Of a stretch of 25,334 nt of DNA, positions 1 through 7,664 are shown in pieces. The notes under the pieces were generated by a model. The model was not told the origin of the DNA and ran no database searches. It saw nothing but the letters and a program-made list of their open reading frames with translations. Positions within the stretch are counted from its first letter, which is position 1. Every line of letters starts with the position of its first letter. The DNA comes from a virus. Location of the stretch: positions 1-25,334 of the IMG/VR virus record IMGVR_UViG_3300002144_000194. One strand, given 5' to 3'. The position numbers and the translations under genes are program-made.

Positions 1-371
1 TATATTCTGATTTTAAGAAACATAGAAAAAGAGCTTATACTATAGCAAATACAGCAAGGCTTTTAAATAGGTCAAGAGTTCAGTTTCAAAGAATTATTGC
101 TAATGGCTTGATTCCTGCACCAATAGGTGATAGTATTGGTGGAGAAAGAGGTTTTCAAATTAATGCATATTATTCTGAAGACCACGTTTTTGAGATTAGA
201 GAGATTATGACAACTGTTCATGGTGGAAGACCCAGAAAAGATGGGAAGATTACCCCTAGAAACGTGTTAACAGAGCAAGACTTGCGTTCTAGAATGGGAG
301 ATGCTATAATGCTTTATACGAAGACATCGGATGGGCGGTTCATTCCGACTTGGCAAGAAGAGACATGGTAG
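1..371 (+). CDS. MerR/excisionase-like HTH DNA-binding protein, 5' partial
   Basis: The reading frame is open from base 3 to the TAG at 369-371, so the gene starts before the window. Its visible N-terminal part (about residues 12-50 of the visible protein) reads like the winged helix-turn-helix of MerR/excisionase-type proteins: a YTIANTARLLNRS helix-turn-helix, then a QRIIANGLIPAPIG stretch and an INAYYSEDHVFEIREIM segment, the usual 'R..Y..dDV..i..i' end of such domains. The C-terminal 60 residues are not recognised. It probably binds phage DNA as a regulator or accessory factor. A TTG at 108 could be mistaken for a start, but the HTH lies upstream of it, so that start is not used. It is followed nine bases later by the next gene. 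The fold assignment is from pattern reading only. Confidence 0.6.
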   Translation, partial: YSDFKKHRKRAYTIANTARLLNRSRVQFQRIIANGLIPAPIGDSIGGERGFQINAYYSEDHVFEIREIMTTVHGGRPRKDGKITPRNVLTEQDLRSRMGDAIMLYTKTSDGRFIPTWQEETW

Positions 372-380
372 GAGAATAAA

Positions 381-584
381 ATGTCAGAAACAACAAATGT
401 TTCAGTAACACTAGGATATACATTAAACCTTGGAAATTTTCAAAGTCTTAGGATTGACTTAGGAATTACAGATTTTGTGCGTAGTGGAGAAAATACAGAT
501 CAGGCTCTTGATAGAGTTTATGAATTTGTAGAAAAGAAAGTAATTGAAAAAGTAGAAGAAGCTAAAAAAGAATTAGAGGACTAG
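381..584 (+). CDS. small conserved phage protein of unknown function
   Basis: This 67-residue acidic protein starts at an ATG preceded by AGGAG at 370-374, six bases upstream. The middle (SLRIDLGITDFVRSGENT) looks like a beta-strand region, and the C-terminal third (DQALDRVYEFVEKKVIEKVE) is a charged amphipathic helix that could form a coiled coil. Similar short proteins occur beside replication genes in actinobacteriophages as far as I recall, but no function is known to me. Its stop codon overlaps the GTG start of the next gene, which suggests coupled translation with the helicase cluster. No catalytic motif is visible. Confidence 0.65.
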   Translation: MSETTNVSVTLGYTLNLGNFQSLRIDLGITDFVRSGENTDQALDRVYEFVEKKVIEKVEEAKKELED

Positions 585-892
585 TGGCGGATAAGAAAGA
601 TCGCTTTGCACTAATATCTAGATACAAGAAATTAATAAAAGAAAAAAATTTAACAGAAGAAAATATAAACATACACGTTCAGCAATGGGCTGCAGACTCA
701 TTGATTGAATCCTATGGTATAGAGCAAAGTTATGATCTAATTGAATATTATGTGGGCGTATCTGCATCTCCAACTTGGAAGTGGTTGGTAGACAACGCTC
801 ATAAAGTTTATGATGCAAAAAAAATAAAAGAAGAAGATGATGTAGCTAGAAGGCTACTGAGGGCACAAGCAAAGGAATGGCTAGATAGATAA
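584..892 (+). CDS. hypothetical protein upstream of the helicase
   Basis: This is a 102-residue, mostly helical, charged protein. The start is a GTG at 584 whose G is the last base of the previous TAG stop; no other start fits the full frame. The last A of its TAA stop is the first base of the helicase ATG at 892. The protein carries a YGIEQSYDLIEYYVGV segment and an Arg/Lys-rich C-terminal helix. Because it sits directly before a DnaB-like helicase and is coupled to it, a helicase-loader or helicase-accessory role is possible, but this rests on position alone. No motif was recognised. Confidence 0.6.
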   Translation: MADKKDRFALISRYKKLIKEKNLTEENINIHVQQWAADSLIESYGIEQSYDLIEYYVGVSASPTWKWLVDNAHKVYDAKKIKEEDDVARRLLRAQAKEWLDR

Positions 893-2106
893 TGTCTGAT
901 TTGGAAGCAAAGGTACTGTCTGCGGTTTTAAATGATAAGCAAATCCATGTGCTATTCCAAGCAAACCCAGATACTTTATTTAGAACTCATAAAGATGTTT
1001 GGGATTTTGTAAAGAATTATTATGAGCAAAATTCAACTGTTCCAACAAAGTCACTTATAGTAGAAAAGTTTAGAGACTTTCAACCAGTAGGCGAGATTGG
1101 CACAACAAAGCATCATTTAGAAGAGTTAAGAATACAATTCCTTGAAGATAATTTAAGAAATGCACTAATGACTAGTGCAAAACAATTGAATGATCATCAA
1201 CCAATTGAAGCTCTTAATTCAATAATTTCAAAAACATCTGACCTTAAAAGAATTAGTTCTGATGTAAGAGATATTGATGCAACAGATGTAGAGGATGCTT
1301 CTGCACACTTTATACACATTAAGGAGTTAAGTGAAAAAGGTATACATGGCGTTAGAACAAATCTTGCAGGTTTTGATAACTATCTACCTGGTGGCATTGC
1401 TCCTGGTCAGTTTGGTATTCTTCTTGCTTATCCTGCCATTGGGAAGTCTTGGCTCGCTATTTTTATGGCGGTACAAGCGTGGAAGGCTGGAAAAAAACCT
1501 TTAATAGTTTCTCTTGAAATGACAGAAAAAGAAGTAAGAAATCGTGTCTATACAATTATGGCTGAAGGATATTTTTCACATAGAAAATTAAGTGCAGGTC
1601 TAATTGATATTGAAGGCTTTGAAAATTGGGCTAAACAACATTTAAAAGATAAGCCACCATTTTATATTATTTCTAATGATGGCATGTCAGATGTATCTCC
1701 ATCTGTTATTAGAGGAAAGATAGATCAATACTCTCCAGATGTTGTGTTTGTTGACTATATTCAGTTAATGAATTCAAATCAAGGAGGAGAGAATGAAGTT
1801 GTAAAGATTAAAAATATCTCTAGAGAATTAAAAGTTCTTGCAATTTCTTCTCAAGTTCCAATTGTTGCAATTGCATCTGCCACGCCAGATAATGCAACTG
1901 ATATGAACAGCGTTCCATCTCTGGGTCAGGTAGCATGGTCAAAGCAATTGGCTTATGATGCTGACTGGGTTTTGGCACTTGGTCGTGCTACTGGAAGTAC
2001 AATTCTTGAATGTGTATTTAGAAAAAATCGTCATGGATTTTGTGGAGAATTTATGGTAGATATTGATTTTGATTCAGGTCGCTTTATTTACAAGGATTTT
2101 GAATAA
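892..2106 (+). CDS. dnaB: DnaB-type replicative DNA helicase
   Basis: A 404-residue RecA-fold helicase that should unwind the replication fork by ATP hydrolysis as a hexameric ring. The N-terminal 130 residues are helical and resemble a DnaB primase-interacting domain (LEAKVLSAVLNDKQI at the start). The Walker A region is YPAIGKS around residues 180-186, with K185 and S186, and Walker B is VVFVDYIQLM with D288. An LVSLEMTEKEV segment is typical of the DnaB H1a motif. A QLAYDADWVLAL segment and an FRKNRHG segment near the end correspond to the DnaB C-terminal motifs. It is a little shorter than bacterial DnaB (about 450-470). The ATG at 892 overlaps the preceding stop. The downstream primase fits a primosome cluster. 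Confidence 0.9.
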   Translation: MSDLEAKVLSAVLNDKQIHVLFQANPDTLFRTHKDVWDFVKNYYEQNSTVPTKSLIVEKFRDFQPVGEIGTTKHHLEELRIQFLEDNLRNALMTSAKQLNDHQPIEALNSIISKTSDLKRISSDVRDIDATDVEDASAHFIHIKELSEKGIHGVRTNLAGFDNYLPGGIAPGQFGILLAYPAIGKSWLAIFMAVQAWKAGKKPLIVSLEMTEKEVRNRVYTIMAEGYFSHRKLSAGLIDIEGFENWAKQHLKDKPPFYIISNDGMSDVSPSVIRGKIDQYSPDVVFVDYIQLMNSNQGGENEVVKIKNISRELKVLAISSQVPIVAIASATPDNATDMNSVPSLGQVAWSKQLAYDADWVLALGRATGSTILECVFRKNRHGFCGEFMVDIDFDSGRFIYKDFE

Positions 2107-2121
2107 ACTAATTAATTACAT

Positions 2122-2130
2122 TGATATAAT
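2122..2130 (+). promoter_or_regulatory. extended -10 promoter, predicted leaderless transcript
   Basis: TGATATAAT (2122-2130) is an extended -10 element containing a perfect TATAAT box. Seven bases separate it from the ATG at 2138, so transcription should begin at or next to the start codon. There is no purine-rich Shine-Dalgarno sequence before that ATG and no clear -35 box. The same arrangement recurs at 10008, 12256, 16712 and 21928. Confidence 0.6.
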
Positions 2131-2137
2131 TAATGGT

Positions 2138-2449
2138 ATGTACTCTCATAAATCAATAAAAAGATTTAACCTTTATGGTGAAATTTATGATGAGTCTCAT
2201 ATCATAAGACTTAAAGAGCAGTATTACAGTATGATTGTTGCTGGAATGAGGTCAGATGGATATGTACCAAGATATGACATTGACACAGACTTTACAATTA
2301 GTTATAATGGTAAGACATTTAATTTTGAAATATCAATATATGGCGTATATGTAGGAAAGAGAACAGCAGAGTGTATAGTAGGGATAGACAAAAACAAGCC
2401 AGTGATGGCTACTTCTACTCAGAGGATCAAGTCAGAAGAAGTCTGCTAA
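2138..2449 (+). CDS. hypothetical protein overlapping primase
   Basis: A 103-residue protein of unknown function. I place the start at the ATG at 2138, just after the helicase stop, rather than at the ATG at 2063 inside the helicase gene. The 2138 start avoids a 44-base overlap and sits exactly 7 bases after a TATAAT box. The N-terminal half is rich in Tyr, Ile and Arg (YDESHIIRLKEQYYSMIV); the second half contains alternating hydrophobic beta-like strands (FTISYNGKTFNFEISIYGVY). No enzyme motif is visible. The last 79 bases overlap the start of the primase gene in another frame. It could be an accessory protein of the primosome, but only its position suggests that. Confidence 0.55.
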   Translation: MYSHKSIKRFNLYGEIYDESHIIRLKEQYYSMIVAGMRSDGYVPRYDIDTDFTISYNGKTFNFEISIYGVYVGKRTAECIVGIDKNKPVMATSTQRIKSEEVC

Positions 2450-3324
2450 CTGCAGGTATTGATGTAGTCTACGAAGTAGAATCTGACTTCATAATCTTTT
2501 GTCCATATCATAATAATTATAGATCTCCTGCTGCAGAAATTTCAAAAGAAAGCGGATTATTTTATTGCTTTGGATGTCAAGAATCTCATTCACTTATTGA
2601 AGTAATAATGCACGTTACAAAACGATCATACTTTGAATCTGCAAGAATGGTTGATTCTAAATCAGACAATGCTAATTTTATTGAAGCCCTTGAATCAAAG
2701 CTTGATAAAAAGCCTGAGTTTGTAGAGTTTGATAATGATTTAATTAAAAGACTAAATGAGTCTGCATTAAATTCACAAAGGGCTGCACAGTATTACCTTG
2801 GCAGAGGAATTACTAAGGATAGTGTTGAAAAGTATCTACTTGGATACTCTGAAAGTCAAGACATGGTTACAATTCCTGTACATTCTCCTGACGGAATATG
2901 TTTAGGATTTGTTGGTAGGTCTATAGAAGGAAAAGAATTTAAAAATACTTCAGGACTTCCAAAAGCAAAAACTATGTTTAATCTATTTAGAGCAAAAAGG
3001 TTTGATAAAGTATTTGTTGTTGAGTCATCCTTTGATGCAATACGTCTAGAACAGGCAGGAGCACACGCTGTAGCCACTTTAGGAGCTTCTGTGTCAGGTA
3101 AACAGAGGGAACTCTTAAAACAGTATTTTAATAATGTAATTATTTTAGGAGATAATGATGATGCAGGAAAAGAGATGGCAAAGAAGCTATCTAACATACT
3201 TGGCTCAAGTGCAACCAATGCAACTCTTCCAGAATCAGTAAAAGATGTATCAGATTTATCAGATGAAGATCTAAAAAAGTTTGTGTCACAATTTGACGAT
3301 CTGGTAGCAAATGTGTTACAATAG
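2371..3324 (+). CDS. dnaG: DnaG-type DNA primase, short form
   Basis: A 317-residue primase that should make RNA primers for lagging-strand synthesis. An N-terminal zinc-binding domain has C44, H47, C66 and C69 in a CPYH...FYCFGC pattern (CHC2 type). A TOPRIM domain follows, with the conserved glutamate in VVES (E218) and the metal-binding aspartates in LGDNDDAG (D261, D263). Bacterial DnaG is nearly 600 residues, so the C-terminal helicase-binding domain is absent. The start is the GTG at 2371: it is the only ATG/GTG/TTG codon between the in-frame TGA at 2326 and the zinc finger, and an AGGAAAG lies 11 bases upstream. This forces a 79-base overlap with the preceding gene. Confidence 0.88.
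   Translation: MYSRDRQKQASDGYFYSEDQVRRSLLTAGIDVVYEVESDFIIFCPYHNNYRSPAAEISKESGLFYCFGCQESHSLIEVIMHVTKRSYFESARMVDSKSDNANFIEALESKLDKKPEFVEFDNDLIKRLNESALNSQRAAQYYLGRGITKDSVEKYLLGYSESQDMVTIPVHSPDGICLGFVGRSIEGKEFKNTSGLPKAKTMFNLFRAKRFDKVFVVESSFDAIRLEQAGAHAVATLGASVSGKQRELLKQYFNNVIILGDNDDAGKEMAKKLSNILGSSATNATLPESVKDVSDLSDEDLKKFVSQFDDLVANVLQ
3293..3322 (+). promoter_or_regulatory. near-consensus promoter for gp32-like SSB
   Basis: TTGACG (3293-3298), an 18-base spacer and TACAAT (3317-3322) preceded by TGT form a sigma-70/sigma-A type promoter with an extended -10. It lies in the last codons of the primase gene. The predicted start, about 7 bases after the -10 box, falls just before a small hairpin at 3331-3347 and gives a leader of about 37 bases containing AGGAG. 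Confidence 0.6.
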
Positions 3325-3330
3325 TAAAAC

Positions 3331-3347
3331 TGTCCACTTATAGGACA
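3331..3347 (+). other. 5' leader hairpin of SSB mRNA
   Basis: TGTCC (3331-3335) and GGACA (3343-3347) are perfect inverted repeats around a 7-base ACTTATA loop. Given the promoter at 3293-3322, this stem would sit at the very 5' end of the mRNA, where such stems can protect transcripts from decay. It could instead be a protein operator. The stem is only 5 base pairs, so the call is tentative. Confidence 0.35.
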
Positions 3348-3366
3348 AAATATTAGGAGAAATAGT

Positions 3367-4017
3367 ATGGCAATTGTAAAAGGGCTAAAAAATATCGAAG
3401 CAATGCTAGATAAGCCAAAATTTGAAAACAATGGTCCACGAGTAACGTGGCTTAAGCTAGAAGATAGTCAGAGTGTATCTGTTCGTTTTGTAAATGAACT
3501 TGATGGAGACTCACCAAGCTATGACGAAAAGAATGGTCTTGCCATTGTCGTTTCTGAGCACACAAATCCAAAAGACTACAAGCGTAAGGCAGCATGTTCT
3601 GCTGAAAGTGAAGGTCGTTGCTTTGGCTGTGAAATGCACAGAAAAGATATGAAGGCTGGCTGGAGAGCACGTCTACGTTTCTATATCAACGTCTTAGTTG
3701 ATGATGGAGTAAATGATCCACACATTGCTGTATGGAGCATGGGCGTTGCAAAGTCTGCAACATTTGATACAATTCGTGAATATGTTCAAGACTCGCAAAG
3801 TCTTTCAGGTATGACGTGGAAGCTAAAGCGAAATGGTAAGGGAACTGAGACAACCTATATTCTAATTCCAATTAAGCAGGATGAAGAAAAGTTTGATTGG
3901 TCCAAGCACGAAATTCCAGACCTTGAAGCAGTTGTAAGAGAAGTTCCTTACGCTGAGCAAGAGTCTTTCTTTCTTGGCTTTGACAATCCATCCGTATCTA
4001 CTTCTGTAGATTGGTAA
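3367..4017 (+). CDS. gp32-like single-stranded DNA-binding protein
   Basis: A 216-residue protein best read as a T4 gp32-type ssDNA-binding protein, which would coat single strands at the fork and in recombination. A zinc-binding knot is visible with C77, C85, C88 and H91 (also H65 nearby), embedded in an OB-fold-like region with strands such as SVSVRFV and RLRFYINVLV. The location, between primase and DNA polymerase, matches SSB genes in many phages. Codon choice here is visibly richer in C/G-ending codons (cgt, ttc, gac) than in neighbours, as in highly expressed genes. AGGAG at 3355-3359 precedes the ATG by 7 bases. It has its own promoter and a strong hairpin terminator. A second, unrelated SSB is at 18578. 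Confidence 0.7.
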   Translation: MAIVKGLKNIEAMLDKPKFENNGPRVTWLKLEDSQSVSVRFVNELDGDSPSYDEKNGLAIVVSEHTNPKDYKRKAACSAESEGRCFGCEMHRKDMKAGWRARLRFYINVLVDDGVNDPHIAVWSMGVAKSATFDTIREYVQDSQSLSGMTWKLKRNGKGTETTYILIPIKQDEEKFDWSKHEIPDLEAVVREVPYAEQESFFLGFDNPSVSTSVDW

Positions 4018-4021
4018 TTGC

Positions 4022-4050
4022 GGTGGGGGAGAAGTACTCCCCCACCCTTT
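4022..4050 (+). terminator. GC-rich hairpin terminator after SSB gene
   Basis: GGTGGGGGAG (4022-4031) and CTCCCCCACC (4037-4046) form a perfect 10-bp stem with loop AAGTA, starting five bases after the SSB stop. Only a short T run (CTTT) follows, so it may terminate partially or mainly protect the 3' end of the mRNA. It stands out sharply in AT-rich sequence. Confidence 0.8.
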
Positions 4051-4067
4051 ATAACTGAAAGGTTAAA

Positions 4068-7000
4068 ATGACTTACGTTCCACTACACGTTCACACACAC
4101 TATTCATTGATGGATGGGGTTGCAACTCCAGAAGAGTATGCAAAACGTGCTTCTGATATTGGACTATCAGCAATTGCAATAACTGACCATGGCGTTCTGT
4201 CTGGTCACAGACCTATGTACAGGGCTGCAAAAGCAAATGGTATTAAACCAATTTTGGGTATTGAAGGATATATAACTGCAGATAGATTTGATAATAGAGA
4301 TAAATCTGAAAGAACAGATCCCTTGGATATGGTATATAATCATATCGTTCTTCTTGCAAAAAATGACAAGGGTTTGGAAAATTTAAATAAACTTAATGAA
4401 CTTGCTTGGACTGAAGGATATTATAGAAAGCCAAGAATTGACTTTGAAATACTATCAAAGTACAAAGAAGGTGTAATAGTTTTATCAGCTTGTATGAGTG
4501 GACTTCTTGCAAAAGCAATTGAATATAAAGAATATGCTGCTGCAAAAAAGCATATGACATGGTTTAAAGAAACTTTTGGTGATGATTTTTATGTAGAAGT
4601 TATGCCACACAACTCTGCAGAATTAAATAAAGAATTGCTTGAGATGGCTGACATTTATGGTGTAAAGCCAGTAGTAACTCCTGACTGCCACCACTCTGAT
4701 AAGAGTCAAAAGGTAATCCAAGAAATGATGCTACTTTTAAATACACACGCAAAGATTAATAAAGAAGCTACCTTTGACAAGGCATCAAAGATTGAAGACC
4801 CCATGAAGAGGCTTGACTATTTATATGGTGAAGATAGAATGATGTCTTTTAGAAGTTTTGATATTCATTTACTTTCGTATGAAGAAATTAAAACAGCAAT
4901 GCAACAGCAAGGTATCAGGCGTGAAGACATCTATGAAAATACTGTTGAGATTGCAAACAAGGTAGAAGAATATAATATTAAAAGTAATTTAGATCTTCTT
5001 CCAATAAAGGTTGAGGATCCAGATAATGAATTGCTGGCACTTACTTCTAGAGGTTTAGTTCTAAGAGGTCTTTCTGAAAATAAAGAATACTTAGATAGAT
5101 TAAATTTAGAACTTGATATTATTAAAAGCAAAAACTTTTCACCCTATTTTTTGGTTGTTCATAATATGCTTAATTGGGCAAAAGAACAAGGCATCATGGT
5201 TGGTCCAGGTCGTGGTTCAGCAGCAGGTTCTTTAGTTTGTTATGCATTAGGAATTACAGAAATTGATCCTATTGAATACGGTCTTTTGTTTTTCCGTTTT
5301 ATTAATCCAGATAGAGATGATTTCCCTGATATTGATTCTGATATTGCAGATGATAGAAGAGATGAAGTAAAAGCATATCTTGAACGTGAGTATAAAAATG
5401 TTGCATCCATTGCTACGTTCCTTGCATTCAAAGATAAGGGAGTTGTAAGAGATGTTGCCAGAGCATTTAACATTCCTCTTAATGATGTTAACAAAGTTTT
5501 AAAAGGTGTGGATAGCTGGGAAGACTTTACAAGATCTGCAAATGCACAATGGTTTAGAATGAAGTATCCTGAAATTGTTAAATATGGAGATCAACTTCGT
5601 GGAAGAATCCGTGGAACTGGTATTCATGCTGCAGGTGTAGTTACTGCAAAAGATTCAATCTTTAAGTATGCACCACTTGAAACACGAATTGCACCAGGAA
5701 GTAAGGAAAGAATTCCAGTAGTTGCAGTAGATATGGAAGAGGCTGCAGAAATTGGTCTAATCAAACTTGACGTACTTGGTTTAAAAACTCTTACCGTAAT
5801 TGATCAGACTATTAAAACAATTAAAGAACGTCACGGTACAGACATAAATCTTAAGCAGATACCCCTAAATGACAAGAAAGTCTTTGAGATGCTTTCTGAG
5901 GGGCGTACAAAGGGTGTTTTTCAGTGTGAAGCAACTCCTTACACAAACCTTTTGGTTAAAATGAGAGTAAGTAACTTTGATGAACTTGTTGCATCAAACG
6001 CTCTTGTTCGTCCAGGTGCTATGAATACAATTGGAAAGTCATACATTGCTCGTAAACACGGCAGGGAAATGGTTGAATATATTCATCCTTCTATGAATGA
6101 TTATCTAAAAGATACTTATGGCTGTGTGTTGTATCAAGAACAAGTTATGCAAGCGTGTGTAATTCTTGGTGGAATGACTATGGTTGAGGCTGATAAAGTT
6201 CGTAAGATTATTGGTAAGAAAAAAGATGCTAAAGAGTTTGATATTTTTAAAGATAAGTTTGTTAAGAATGCAGAAAAACATATTGGAATTAGAGCAAAAG
6301 ATTTGTGGCATGACTTTGAAGCACACGCAGGTTATTCTTTTAACAAGTCCCACGCTGTTGCATACTCAACTCTATCTTATTGGACTGCTTGGCTAAAGTA
6401 CCACTATCCTATTGAGTTTATGTTTTCATTGTTAAAGAGTGAAAAAGATAGTGACACTCGCACTGAATATTTAATTGAGTGTAAGCGTATGGGTCTGTCT
6501 TTAAAGCTCCCACATATCAACGAGTCTGACTCAGACTTTAAGATTGAAGGCAAGGGCATTAGATTTGGACTTGCTGCAATCAAATGGCTTTCTGAAGGAG
6601 TTGCAGGTAAAATTATTGCAGGAAGACCTTTTGAATCTAAAGAGCAATTTAAAAAATTTGCAATACAAAAGGGCAGTGGAATTAATTCAAGAGCAGTAGA
6701 AGCATTAGATCTTATTGGTGCTTTAACATTTGAAGACAATCCAAGAGATGAAGTAAAAGTTAGAGATAACCTTTATGAGTATCTTAATCTTCCAGAATTA
6801 AATACAAGTGTTCCACAACATTATTATGCATACATAGATCTTGTAGAAGATTTTGATGAACAAGGAGTTTTTGTTCTTCTTGGTATTGCAAAAAATATTA
6901 AGCGTGGTAAAGGCTGGTCAAGAGTCGAAATTATGGACTCTACTGGAGTAATTGGAATATTTGATGAAGAAGATACTAAGATTGAGCCAGGAAGAACTTA

Positions 7001-7337
7001 TTTAATTCTTGCAGGTGCAAATAGAATCTCTGAAGCTATTCCAATTGATGAATTAAAAGAGCATAAAGATAATCCACTTCTTAAGTTTTTAAACTATAAG
7101 CAAATACCATTTGCAAATGATGAGTACTTTGTGCTATCATTTACTCCAAGAGTTACTAAGGCTGGAAAGAGAATGGCTAATATGATTGTTGCTGATAGTT
7201 CAAGAGAAATGACGGCTGCAATGGTATTTCCAACAATGTTCTCTACTGGATATATGAAGTGTCAGCCTGGAAAAGTAGCAAAGATTAATTTTAGTGAAAC
7301 AAAAGAAGGAACTATTACATTGAAGGAAGTATTATAA
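4068..7337 (+). CDS. dnaE: DNA polymerase III alpha subunit (DnaE type)
   Basis: A 1089-residue C-family replicative DNA polymerase. The N-terminal PHP domain (about 1-230) keeps the metal-ligand pattern: HVHTHYSLMDG, AITDHG, GIEGY, NHIVLL, LSACMSG, MPHNS and TPDCHH. It may therefore be an active proofreading exonuclease, unlike the degenerate PHP of E. coli. Polymerase motifs follow: GPGRGSAAGSL, PDIDSDI with D421 and D423, RGTGIHAAGVV, and IKLDVLGLKTLT with D568, matching the three catalytic aspartates of the family. A helix-hairpin-helix-like region and a C-terminal OB fold (around 930-1040) complete the usual order. AAAGG at 4058-4062 precedes the ATG. MazG and recA follow directly. No separate proofreading subunit or beta clamp is seen in this window. 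Confidence 0.95.
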   Translation: MTYVPLHVHTHYSLMDGVATPEEYAKRASDIGLSAIAITDHGVLSGHRPMYRAAKANGIKPILGIEGYITADRFDNRDKSERTDPLDMVYNHIVLLAKNDKGLENLNKLNELAWTEGYYRKPRIDFEILSKYKEGVIVLSACMSGLLAKAIEYKEYAAAKKHMTWFKETFGDDFYVEVMPHNSAELNKELLEMADIYGVKPVVTPDCHHSDKSQKVIQEMMLLLNTHAKINKEATFDKASKIEDPMKRLDYLYGEDRMMSFRSFDIHLLSYEEIKTAMQQQGIRREDIYENTVEIANKVEEYNIKSNLDLLPIKVEDPDNELLALTSRGLVLRGLSENKEYLDRLNLELDIIKSKNFSPYFLVVHNMLNWAKEQGIMVGPGRGSAAGSLVCYALGITEIDPIEYGLLFFRFINPDRDDFPDIDSDIADDRRDEVKAYLEREYKNVASIATFLAFKDKGVVRDVARAFNIPLNDVNKVLKGVDSWEDFTRSANAQWFRMKYPEIVKYGDQLRGRIRGTGIHAAGVVTAKDSIFKYAPLETRIAPGSKERIPVVAVDMEEAAEIGLIKLDVLGLKTLTVIDQTIKTIKERHGTDINLKQIPLNDKKVFEMLSEGRTKGVFQCEATPYTNLLVKMRVSNFDELVASNALVRPGAMNTIGKSYIARKHGREMVEYIHPSMNDYLKDTYGCVLYQEQVMQACVILGGMTMVEADKVRKIIGKKKDAKEFDIFKDKFVKNAEKHIGIRAKDLWHDFEAHAGYSFNKSHAVAYSTLSYWTAWLKYHYPIEFMFSLLKSEKDSDTRTEYLIECKRMGLSLKLPHINESDSDFKIEGKGIRFGLAAIKWLSEGVAGKIIAGRPFESKEQFKKFAIQKGSGINSRAVEALDLIGALTFEDNPRDEVKVRDNLYEYLNLPELNTSVPQHYYAYIDLVEDFDEQGVFVLLGIAKNIKRGKGWSRVEIMDSTGVIGIFDEEDTKIEPGRTYLILAGANRISEAIPIDELKEHKDNPLLKFLNYKQIPFANDEYFVLSFTPRVTKAGKRMANMIVADSSREMTAAMVFPTMFSTGYMKCQPGKVAKINFSETKEGTITLKEVL

Positions 7338-7664
7338 ATGGCTATCGTAATTGATGAATTTGCAGCAGTATTACACGCAAATGCAAGGGACAAAGGTTTC
7401 TGGGATGAAAACAATGGAACTATATTTTATCTCAAGCAACTTGCAATGGTGCACTCAGAAGTGTCTGAGGTGCTTGAGGCAATACGCAAGGAGAAGGGCG
7501 ATGACCAAGTGGTAGAAGAACTAGCAGACATCATTATTAGAGTCTTAGATTTATATGCTGGTTTAGTTAGAGATGGATATACATCTTTATCCCTTGAAGA
7601 ATCTTTAAAGAATAAAGCTAAAATAAATACAGAACGTCCAAAAATGCATGGGGTATTGGCATGA
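7338..7664 (+). CDS. MazG-like nucleotide pyrophosphohydrolase
   Basis: A 108-residue all-alpha protein of the MazG/dUTPase-like superfamily, which hydrolyses (d)NTPs to monophosphates and pyrophosphate. The metal-binding signature EXXE...EXXD is clear: E41 and E44 in HSEVSEV, then E61 and D64 in VEELADIIIR, separated by 16 residues. The length fits a single-domain phage MazG. The ATG follows the polymerase TAA directly, with GAAGGAAG 8 bases upstream. The coupling to polymerase and recA suggests a role in nucleotide pools during replication; phage MazG proteins have also been linked to altering ppGpp-like alarmones. The substrate cannot be told from sequence. Confidence 0.8.
   Translation: MAIVIDEFAAVLHANARDKGFWDENNGTIFYLKQLAMVHSEVSEVLEAIRKEKGDDQVVEELADIIIRVLDLYAGLVRDGYTSLSLEESLKNKAKINTERPKMHGVLA

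Noticed and set aside
2063-2137. Upstream ATG at 2063 for the gene at 2138
   Set aside because: It lies inside the helicase gene and lacks a ribosome site, while the ATG at 2138 has a promoter at leaderless spacing.
2856-3431. 191-residue open frame on the minus strand
   Set aside because: It lies opposite the primase and SSB genes, has low-complexity Ser/Phe-rich sequence and no ribosome site; it mirrors the codon bias of the real genes.
6184-6396. Plus-strand open frame inside dnaE
   Set aside because: It is a second-frame shadow of the polymerase, with Leu/Ile/Lys-rich random-like sequence and no initiation signal.
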